Positions 7,362 to 12,923 of a stretch of 12,923 nucleotides of DNA are shown here, one piece after another. Position 1 is the stretch's first letter. Every line of letters starts with the position of its first letter. The position numbers and the translations under genes were made by a program. Source of the DNA: Verrucomicrobia bacterium UBA6015 (GTDB lineage Bacteria > Verrucomicrobiota > Kiritimatiellia > UBA8416); contig DIZZ01000086.1 in NCBI GenBank assembly GCA_002428045.1, forward strand, positions 11,832 to 24,754, in the 5' to 3' direction. The notes beneath the pieces are model-generated. The model searched no databases. It saw nothing but the letters and a program-made list of their open reading frames with translations, and was not told the DNA's origin.

Positions 7362-8306
7362 TTATTCATCGAAAAGCGGGGTGGAGAGGTACCGTTCGCC
7401 GGAGTCTGGAAGGATGACGACGATGGTCCTGCCGGTAAATGCCGGGTCGTTGGCGATCCGGACGGCCGCCGCCGCTGCCGCCCCGCACGAGATTCCCGAT
7501 ATCAATCCTTCTTCCCTCGCCAGGCGGCGGGCATAGTGCATGGCCTCTTCCGTTGAAACCCGCTCGACGCGGTCAATCAGGTCCAGGTCCAGGATGTCGG
7601 GGATGAACCCGGCTCCAATTCCCTGGATGCCATGCGGGCCGGGTTCGATCGGCTGGCCGTCGATCGCCTGGGTGATGACCGGGCTGTCTTCCGGCTCGAC
7701 GGCGACCGTGGTAACGGCACGCCCCTGCTTGTTCTTGAAATAGCGAGCGATGCCGGTAATCGTTCCGCCCGTTCCCACGCCAGCCACCAAGACGTCGACC
7801 TTACCGGCGGTATCCTGCCAGATTTCCGGGGCGGTCGTCAGGTAATGTATTTCAGGATTGGCCGGGTTCTTGAACTGCTGCGGCATGAAATAGCGATGAG
7901 CATTGGCTGCGGCCATCTGTTCAGCTTTCTTGATGGCTCCGGGCATGCCCTTCGGGCCTTCGGTCAGGATGATGTCGGCACCCAGTGCCTTCATTACTCT
8001 CCGACGCTCGATGCTCATGGTGGCGGGCATGATCAATGTGACGTGATAGCCCTTGGAGGCTCCGACAAACGCCAGCGCGATGCCGGTATTGCCGCTGGTC
8101 GGCTCGATGATCTCCATGCCGGGACGCAGTAGGCCTCGGTTCTCGGCGTCCTGCACCATGTGAGCGCCGATCCGGCACTTGACGGAATAGGCCGGGTTCC
8201 GGCCCTCGACTTTGGCGAGGAGGTCGGCCGTACCGTTGTGGATGCGGTGCAGCCGCACCAACGGGGTGTTGCCAATGGAAAGGGCGTTGTTGTCGTAGAT
8301 GCTCAT
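7362..8306 (-). CDS. cysK: Cysteine synthase A (O-acetylserine sulfhydrylase)
   Basis: The enzyme of 314 residues makes L-cysteine from O-acetylserine and sulfide with pyridoxal phosphate. The PLP lysine is Lys43 in NPAYSVKCRIG (37-47), a form very like that of E. coli CysK; TSGNTG (70-75) binds the substrate carboxylate, and GVGTGGT (176-182) binds the PLP phosphate. PHGIQGIGAGFIP (224-236) and GISCGAA (271-277) are further family blocks, and the C-terminal LPDSGERYLST is standard. I chose the start at 8306 (MSIYDNNALSIGNTPLVRL): it aligns with the usual N-terminus, and GGGGGA lies just upstream. The frame extends to 8381, but that part overlaps the end of cysH. The gene begins 14 nt after the cysH stop, so cysH and cysK are almost certainly co-transcribed, linking sulfite production to cysteine synthesis. 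No serine acetyltransferase or sulfite reductase gene is in the window. Confidence 0.96.
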   Translation of the reverse strand: MSIYDNNALSIGNTPLVRLHRIHNGTADLLAKVEGRNPAYSVKCRIGAHMVQDAENRGLLRPGMEIIEPTSGNTGIALAFVGASKGYHVTLIMPATMSIERRRVMKALGADIILTEGPKGMPGAIKKAEQMAAANAHRYFMPQQFKNPANPEIHYLTTAPEIWQDTAGKVDVLVAGVGTGGTITGIARYFKNKQGRAVTTVAVEPEDSPVITQAIDGQPIEPGPHGIQGIGAGFIPDILDLDLIDRVERVSTEEAMHYARRLAREEGLISGISCGAAAAAAVRIANDPAFTGRTIVVILPDSGERYLSTPLFDE

Positions 8307-8320
8307 AAGATCCCCCGTCG

Positions 8321-9028
8321 TTAAATCGTCCAGTTCCGGTTGTGAAGTCCGCATTCCTTGTGTCCGCCCTGCTCCCACCACCAGCGTCCGGCACGGGAAT
8401 CCTCACCCGCTTGCACCGGGCGGGTGCAGGGGGCGCAGCCGATCGAGAGATAGCCGACATCGAAAAGGCGGTTGTACGGCAGGTTGTATTGCCTGACGTA
8501 ATCCTGCACCTGGTCCCAGGTCCAGTCGGCGATCGGATTGATCTTGATGATGCCGTCATGCACGTGATCGACCTCGATCTTACTCGTTCCCGCCCGGCTA
8601 TCTCCCTGATCGCTGCGTACGCCGGTAATCCATGCCTGCGCCCCTTGCAGTGCCCGCCTGAGCGGTTCCACCTTGCGGATATGGCAGCACTCCTGGCGGT
8701 TGGCGATACTGCGCCGGAAGGAGTAGAGGCCTTTTTCACGTTCCAGCGCCTGGACCTGTTCGTGTTGCGGGAAATACCACTCGATCGAAATCCCCAATAG
8801 CCGGTAGAGGTCCTCTGCACATTGATAGGACTCCTCGTTCAGGCGGCCCGTGTCAATCGCGAAGATCGTTACGTCCGGGCGGATCTGTGTGGCCATGTGG
8901 ACCAGCACCAAGTTCTGGAAACTGCAGGCGACCTTGATCGAGGGGTGGAACTTCCCAATGGCCCAGCGCAGCACGTCCTCGGCGCTGTGATCACCGGCGT
9001 AGTCAATCCGTGGATCGTTCTCGTTCAT
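8321..9028 (-). CDS. cysH: Adenylyl-sulfate (APS) reductase, [4Fe-4S] type
   Basis: The protein of 235 residues is an assimilatory sulfonucleotide reductase that reduces activated sulfate to sulfite with thioredoxin as electron donor. The PP-loop-like start KVACSFQ (32-38) and FAIDTGRL (56-63) form the nucleotide-binding part. Cys114-Cys115 (ECCHIRK) and Cys198/Cys201 (GCAPC) are the four cluster ligands that separate APS reductases from the cluster-free PAPS reductases such as E. coli CysH. Cys226 in KECGLH near the C-terminus is the catalytic cysteine, 25 residues after the last ligand. The best start is 9028, with GAAGG about 6 nt upstream; a longer frame to 9115 overlaps the ABC-F gene. 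It lies 43 nt after the ABC-F gene and 14 nt before cysK. APS preference is inferred from the cysteines. Genes for sulfate activation and sulfite reduction are not in the window. Confidence 0.95.
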   Translation of the reverse strand: MNENDPRIDYAGDHSAEDVLRWAIGKFHPSIKVACSFQNLVLVHMATQIRPDVTIFAIDTGRLNEESYQCAEDLYRLLGISIEWYFPQHEQVQALEREKGLYSFRRSIANRQECCHIRKVEPLRRALQGAQAWITGVRSDQGDSRAGTSKIEVDHVHDGIIKINPIADWTWDQVQDYVRQYNLPYNRLFDVGYLSIGCAPCTRPVQAGEDSRAGRWWWEQGGHKECGLHNRNWTI

Positions 9029-9071
9029 GCCATGCCTTCGTGTGATGCGTGATGCGGTGTGTGTGGGGAGA

Positions 9072-10646
9072 CTAGGCGCTGATATCGTCAACCGTCCGGT
9101 CGATAATCTTGCCATCCTTGATCTCCAGAATGCGCGTTGCGATGGACCGGATCAGTCGGTGGTCATGCGACACGAACACGATCGTGTTCTCGAACTGGTC
9201 AAGGGCGAAGTTAAGCGCTTCGATCGATTCGAGATCCAAATGGTTGGTGGGTTCATCAAGAACGGCGACATTACCCCCTTCGAGCATCATCTTGGCTAGG
9301 ATAAGGCGGGCCTTCTCGCCACCGCTCAGCACCTGTAGGGGCTTGAATACATCGTCTTTGCTGAACAGCATACGTCCCATGAACGAGCGCAGCTCGGTCT
9401 CGCTGATTTCCTTGTCCTCCGAATAACATTTCAGCCAGTCCATGGCCTGGGTTTCCGGTGGCTGCAGAACCTCTCCCGGATCCTGCGGGAACACACTCAG
9501 CTCGACTGTATCGCCGAGGATCACGCTGCCAGTATCCGGCGCAAGCTGTCCGGCGATGATCTTGAGCAGCGTGGTCTTGCCCACCCCGTTCTTGCCGATA
9601 ATCGCGATCCGTTCTTTCTTTCCGATGGTGCAGGAAAAATCCTTGAACAGCGTTGTATCGTAGGTTTTTGAAATGCTGCTGACCTCGATCACCTTGTCGC
9701 CCAGTCGGCGTTTGGGTGCAAACCGCAGGAAGGGGGAGACGCGGGAGCTGGGCTTGATTTCCTGGACCTCGATCTTACCGAGCAGTTTCTGGCGCGAGGT
9801 CGCCTGCCGGGCCTTGGAGGCATTCGCGCTGAAGCGGCTGATAAAGGTTTTCAGGTCGTGGATCTGCTTTTCCATCTTCTTGTTGGCTTTTTCACGCTGC
9901 TCGCGGGCATCGAGGCTGGCGATGGTGAAATCATCATAATTACCCGTGAACATGCGGATCTCATGATAGTCGAGATCGGCGATGTGGGTGCATACTTGGT
10001 TAAGAAAATAGCGGTCGTGCGAGATCACGATCACGGTGCCTTCGTAGCGTCGCAGCAGATCGACCAGCCACTCGATGGAATCCATGTCCAGGTGGTTGGT
10101 GGGTTCGTCCAGCAGGAGCACATCCGGGTGTGCAAAGAGCACCTGGGCGAGCAGCACACGAAGCTTGAAGCCGCCCTGCAGGGTGCGCATCTGCTTGGAG
10201 AATACATCATCCGTGAACCCCAGCCCGTTCAGCAGCTTGGCTGCATCCGCCTCCATGGTGTATCCACCCGCTTCGCCAAAGGCTTCCTCGACCTCGCCGC
10301 AGCGTTCGTTCTCGGCATCGGTAAGGTCGGTCTTGGAATAAAGAAGCTCGCGCTCCTGGTGCAGCGCCCAGAGGTCTTGATTCCCCATGTAGACGGTATC
10401 CAGGATGGCGACATCATCGAACTCGGCATGATCCTGGCGCAGATAGCCCAGGGTGCAGCCCTTGCCGATGGTCACCTCGCCGTGGGTGGATGGCATCTGG
10501 TCGGCCAGGATCTTGACAAAGGTAGATTTCCCGGAGCCGTTGGCACCGATCAGGCCGTAGCAATTGCCGGGGGTGAACAGGACACTGACATCCTCGAAGA
10601 GAATATCCGCACCAAAACGTTTCGTCAGTTTAGAAGTCGATATCAC
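9072..10646 (-). CDS. ABC-F family ATPase, YbiT type
   Basis: The 524-residue protein has two ABC ATPase domains joined by a charged helical linker and no membrane segment, as in ABC-F ribosome-associated translation factors. Domain 1: Walker A GANGSGKST (34-42), degenerate signature LQGGFKLRV (156-164), Walker B LLLDEPTNHLD (177-187), switch SHDRYF (209-214). The linker (about 240-315), rich in Lys/Arg, corresponds to the P-site tRNA interaction motif. Domain 2: GKNGVGKTT (351-359), LSGGEKARL (440-448), VLDEPTNHLD (462-471), SHDHRL (493-498). The opening LTKRFGADILFEDVSVLF, the YLRQDHAEF block and the odd first signature resemble E. coli YbiT more than Uup, EttA or YheS. The only in-frame start near the conserved N-terminus is GTG at 10646, with a weak upstream GGA. 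It heads the leftward run and is probably co-transcribed with cysH-cysK. The specific role, including any antibiotic resistance, cannot be read here. Confidence 0.93.
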   Translation of the reverse strand: MISTSKLTKRFGADILFEDVSVLFTPGNCYGLIGANGSGKSTFVKILADQMPSTHGEVTIGKGCTLGYLRQDHAEFDDVAILDTVYMGNQDLWALHQERELLYSKTDLTDAENERCGEVEEAFGEAGGYTMEADAAKLLNGLGFTDDVFSKQMRTLQGGFKLRVLLAQVLFAHPDVLLLDEPTNHLDMDSIEWLVDLLRRYEGTVIVISHDRYFLNQVCTHIADLDYHEIRMFTGNYDDFTIASLDAREQREKANKKMEKQIHDLKTFISRFSANASKARQATSRQKLLGKIEVQEIKPSSRVSPFLRFAPKRRLGDKVIEVSSISKTYDTTLFKDFSCTIGKKERIAIIGKNGVGKTTLLKIIAGQLAPDTGSVILGDTVELSVFPQDPGEVLQPPETQAMDWLKCYSEDKEISETELRSFMGRMLFSKDDVFKPLQVLSGGEKARLILAKMMLEGGNVAVLDEPTNHLDLESIEALNFALDQFENTIVFVSHDHRLIRSIATRILEIKDGKIIDRTVDDISA

Positions 10647-10834
10647 GCCAAATCCAATCGTAAATATAGATTAATAATCAATTTTCAACCCGTATTACTA
10701 CAGTAATCATTGCCAAACGGCAAGTTTTTATGATAGTTAGCGCAGCACTGTCTAAATTTAGTGTGGCTATTAAAAAACGGTGGCGTTGTTGCGATGGCGC
10801 CAGATCGTTCATTAAAGGCATTGGGAGTTAGTTA
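10647..10834. promoter_or_regulatory. Divergent AT-rich intergenic region with four short dyads
   Basis: This 188-nt spacer lies between the leftward ABC-F gene and the rightward glycosidase gene, so it should carry promoters for both. It is clearly more AT-rich than the genes beside it. It holds GATTA-A-TAATC (10669-10679), ATTAC-TACA-GTAAT (10694-10707), TTGCC-AAAC-GGCAA (10710-10723, followed by GTTTTT) and CTAAATTTAG (10752-10761). The second and third are only 2 nt apart. These could be operator sites or small RNA hairpins; some are expected by chance in AT-rich DNA. Confidence 0.4.
10710..10737 (+). promoter_or_regulatory. Possible promoter for the glycoside hydrolase gene
   Basis: TTGCCA (10710-10715, 5 of 6 consensus -35 bases) and GATAGT (10732-10737, 4 of 6) are 16 nt apart. 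Transcription would start near 10744, giving a leader of about 90 nt. The -35 overlaps the TTGCC/GGCAA dyad, so a repressor bound there would block it. Other AT-rich hexamers are nearby, so this is only a candidate. Confidence 0.25.
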
Positions 10835-12646
10835 ATGAAGCATGGATGGAATACATGGAATGTGCGGAGTGTGTTGTCGCATGTGCACCTGCCTGAAGGA
10901 TTCGCGGTATCACTCGGCATTAAGAGTTATATGGAAGGATTGTGTCTACGGGAGGCGTTGATTGGCAGGGGGGGCAACGGAGCCAAGGGCGTCGAGGGGG
11001 TGCAGCCGGGACCGCATGCCTACGACGGATCCTTTACCTCGTTGGAACTTGAGTGGTTTGACGTGAGGGTACGCGTTGAGACGGCGGTTGATGGTGGTGA
11101 CTGGTATGCCGTGATCACGCCGTTGAATGCCCAGCGCAAGACGGCGTGCCTGACGATCGAGGCGGGGGTGCTGTGGGGCCGTCCGGGGTATGCAAGGCGT
11201 GATGGCGGTAAGCTGGTCGTCCAGAACGATAGTCAGTGCGTGGCGGTTTTCGCGTCGGGAAAACACCGCGAGGAACCCGTTACGGAGATCAGCGGGCCAT
11301 ACCTGCTGGTCGAACTCGACCAGCCCGTGTGTATCTCGACAAACGAGGCGCGGTTAAGTCAGGCCGCTGCAATCGTTGACAAGAAGAAGGCGGATTATCT
11401 GGAAAGTCGGCAAAGGGGCGACGCGAAGGAGCAGGAGCTTTACGACGCCATGCAGATCTGCCTGGCATGGGATACGATCTATGATCCGTTTCGTGATATG
11501 GTCATCTCGCCGGTCAGCCGTATCTGGAGCTGTAACAACGGCGGCTGGGTGCTATTTGACTGGGATACCTATTTTGCAGCCTGGATGGCCGGGCTCGAGA
11601 ACAAGGAACTGGCTTACAGCAATGCCATCGCGATCACGACGCTAGCAACGGACAAGGGCATGATCCCGGGGATGACGCGCGCCAACGGACTCAAGACCCT
11701 TGACCGGTCCCAGCCGCCGGTTGGCAGCATGACGGTCCGTGCGCTCTGCGACATGCATGGTGAAACCGTGCTGGCGGAGGCACTGTTCGATCTGCTTCTC
11801 GGCTGGAACCGTTGGTATGCGCAGTATCGGGATCAGGACGGCTATCTCTGCTGGGGGTCGAATCCGTATGAGGCAAGGATCGGTCATATTCTTGAGACCG
11901 TGGTCCTAAACTCCAAGTTTGCATCCATGCTGGAATCAGGACTCGATAACTCGCCGATGTACAAGGAGGTCGGTTACGACAAGGAAAAGAACCTGATGCA
12001 ACTGGCGGATGTCGGCCTGATGTCCTTCTACATCGCGGACTGCCGCGAGCTGGCCGAGCTGGCCAGGCGCATCGGCAGGGATGAGGTTGTCGGCGAGTTG
12101 GAGGCGCGGGCGGGGAAATACGCCGCCAGCCTCAAGACACTCTGGTGCGAGGAGACAGGCCTTTTCCTCAATAAGCGGCTGGATAATGGCGCGTTTGAAC
12201 ATCGGCTTTCACCGACGCATTTCTATCCGCTGCTTGCTGGGGTTCCTACACAGGCTCAGGCGGAACGGATGATCAATGAGCACTTCTTCAATGAGAAGGA
12301 ATTCTGGGGCGAATGGATCCTGCCGTCGATCGCCCGTAATGACCCGATGTATCCGGACCAGGACTACTGGCGCGGCAGGATCTGGGCACCCATGAACTTC
12401 CTCGTCTATCTTGGGCTGTGCAAATACGACCTGCCAAAGGCGCGCAAGGCCCTGGTGGAGAAGTCCGAAGCGCTGCTGTTGAAGGAGTGGCGTGAGCATC
12501 GGCATGTACATGAGAACTATTGTGGCGATACCGGTGTGGGATGCGGCAGCGGAAAGCAGAACAGCGACGCCTTTTATCATTGGGGCGGCCTGCTTGGGCT
12601 TATCAGTGTGATGGAGTCGGAGAAGAATGATAACGCTATTTGTTAG
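10835..12646 (+). CDS. GH63/MGH1-like glycoside hydrolase, cytoplasmic
   Basis: The protein has 603 residues and no signal peptide. Residues 1-180 form a beta-rich N-terminal part opening with GWNTWNVRSVLSHVHLPEG; 190-595 look like an (alpha/alpha)6 catalytic domain of the GH63 / mannosylglycerate-hydrolase-like (MGH1) type. Key blocks are WSCNNGGWVLFDWDTYFAAW (231-250), ESGLDNSPMY (367-376), YWRGRIWAPMNFLVYLGL (511-528), HENYCGDTG (559-567) and YHWGGLLGL (581-589). By analogy with bacterial GH63-like hydrolases, Asp371 is the likely general acid and Glu560 the likely base. It probably hydrolyses a small intracellular alpha-glycoside such as mannosylglycerate, glucosylglycerate or an oligosaccharide; the substrate cannot be told. 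GGGAG lies about 7 nt before the ATG. It is transcribed away from the ABC-F gene. Trehalase or a GH15-like enzyme is a less likely alternative. Confidence 0.8.
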   Translation: MKHGWNTWNVRSVLSHVHLPEGFAVSLGIKSYMEGLCLREALIGRGGNGAKGVEGVQPGPHAYDGSFTSLELEWFDVRVRVETAVDGGDWYAVITPLNAQRKTACLTIEAGVLWGRPGYARRDGGKLVVQNDSQCVAVFASGKHREEPVTEISGPYLLVELDQPVCISTNEARLSQAAAIVDKKKADYLESRQRGDAKEQELYDAMQICLAWDTIYDPFRDMVISPVSRIWSCNNGGWVLFDWDTYFAAWMAGLENKELAYSNAIAITTLATDKGMIPGMTRANGLKTLDRSQPPVGSMTVRALCDMHGETVLAEALFDLLLGWNRWYAQYRDQDGYLCWGSNPYEARIGHILETVVLNSKFASMLESGLDNSPMYKEVGYDKEKNLMQLADVGLMSFYIADCRELAELARRIGRDEVVGELEARAGKYAASLKTLWCEETGLFLNKRLDNGAFEHRLSPTHFYPLLAGVPTQAQAERMINEHFFNEKEFWGEWILPSIARNDPMYPDQDYWRGRIWAPMNFLVYLGLCKYDLPKARKALVEKSEALLLKEWREHRHVHENYCGDTGVGCGSGKQNSDAFYHWGGLLGLISVMESEKNDNAIC

Positions 12647-12860
12647 TGTTTGGTTTCGACATCACCCCCCGTGCCATAAGGTGACATGCGCCCTAGGACG
12701 TTAACGGACTCCGGTCGGTGTTTGGCGATGTGCACGATCGATAGGTAAGTCTCTTGCTCTCGGCGTATCCGTGATGTATGGTTTCTCCATGATGAAACCC
12801 CTTTTGAAATCAATAGGCATCGAGACGGTGGCACCGAGCCTGCTAACATTAAGTCATAAC
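12647..12860. other. 214-nt spacer between glycosidase and cytidylyltransferase genes
   Basis: No gene is firmly supported. A plus-strand stem-loop, GGTTTC (12780-12785) and GAAACC (12794-12799) with an 8-nt loop, is followed by CCTTTT (12800-12805) and could be a weak terminator for the glycosidase transcript. On the minus strand, a 29-codon frame (start 12790, stop 12701-12703) has AGGGG 7 nt upstream, and its ATG falls in the loop of that same stem. A longer 68-codon minus frame (12643-12849) has no recognisable motif. A promoter for the next gene is not obvious. Confidence 0.45.
12780..12805 (+). terminator. Possible weak intrinsic terminator after the glycosidase gene
   Basis: A 6-bp stem (GGTTTC/GAAACC), an 8-nt loop and a short CCTTTT tail are visible on the plus strand, 133 nt after the glycosidase stop. 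The stem is short and has only three G-C pairs, and the T-run has four bases, so termination would be inefficient. Confidence 0.2.
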
Positions 12861-12923
12861 ATGAAAACAGTGATTACCTACGGAACGTTTGATTTATTCC
12901 ATGTCGGGCACTTGCGGCTGCTG
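12861..12923 (+). CDS. Glycerol-3-phosphate cytidylyltransferase-like protein (TagD type), 5' fragment
   Basis: Only the first 21 codons are in the window. They read MKTVITYGTFDLFHVGH followed by LRLL. TYGTFDLFHVGH is the N-terminal nucleotide-binding signature of the cytidylyltransferase family; HVGH is the HxGH motif that contacts the CTP phosphates. The closest family by this stretch is TagD / glycerol-3-phosphate cytidylyltransferase, which makes CDP-glycerol for glycerol-phosphate-decorated cell-surface polymers. Other members using this opening (ethanolamine-phosphate or bifunctional heptose cytidylyl/adenylyltransferases) cannot be excluded from 21 residues. No strong ribosome binding site is seen before the ATG. 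The gene follows the glycosidase gene on the same strand after 214 nt, and its start may mark a surface-glycan locus to the right. Confidence 0.75.
   Translation, partial: MKTVITYGTFDLFHVGHLRLL

Noticed and set aside
9029..9060. Short tandem copies of GTGATGC in the ABC-F/cysH gap.
   Set aside because: Two short copies only; too small to call a repeat element or regulatory array.
12643..12849. A 68-codon minus-strand frame after the glycosidase gene, and the idea that the spacer holds an integron attC site.
   Set aside because: The frame has no recognisable motif and no good ribosome binding site, and GTTAACG and TGCTAAC do not fit the attC core consensus or pairing.

Overview
This window looks like a chromosomal segment from a Gram-negative-type heterotrophic bacterium of moderate to fairly high GC, with mostly ATG starts and clear AGGAG-type ribosome binding sites. 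The gene mix (CysK with the E. coli-like NPxxSVKCRIG lysine motif, a four-cysteine APS reductase, a YbiT-type ABC-F, an MGH1/GH63-like glycosidase, and PqqD plus an uncharacterised nucleotidyltransferase) would fit the PVC superphylum (Kiritimatiellota, Lentisphaerota or Verrucomicrobiota). That placement is only a low-confidence guess. No rRNA, tRNA, CRISPR array, IS element or prophage gene was recognised.

Positions 1-10646 are all transcribed leftwards (minus strand), in three likely units. (i) ABC-F (GTG start) - cysH - cysK, with gaps of 43 and 14 nt: a ribosome-associated ATPase followed by sulfate-assimilation and cysteine-synthesis enzymes. (ii) pyrG - carB - GT2 glycosyltransferase, with gaps of 51 and 30 nt: CTP synthase, the large subunit of carbamoyl-phosphate synthetase, and a dolichol/polyprenyl-phosphate-sugar-synthase-like glycosyltransferase. 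(iii) After a 323-nt spacer with its own well-formed promoter, a PqqD-family protein is followed 3 nt later by a nucleotidyltransferase (PF14907-like) that runs off the left edge. This last gene is open to the window boundary, with no stop seen.

A 188-nt AT-rich divergent spacer (10647-10834) with four short dyads separates these units from the rightward genes. Those are a cytoplasmic GH63/MGH1-like glycoside hydrolase (10835-12646), a 214-nt spacer, and the first 21 codons of a TagD-like glycerol-3-phosphate cytidylyltransferase (12861 onward) that runs off the right edge.

The centre is housekeeping metabolism (pyrimidines, cysteine, translation factor). The less ordinary parts are the two edges. 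The left edge starts a PqqD/nucleotidyltransferase cassette of the kind seen near peptide-modification or polysaccharide clusters. The right edge starts a cytidylyltransferase gene that may belong to a cell-surface glycan locus. Nothing here by itself proves a new system; the left edge is the best lead.
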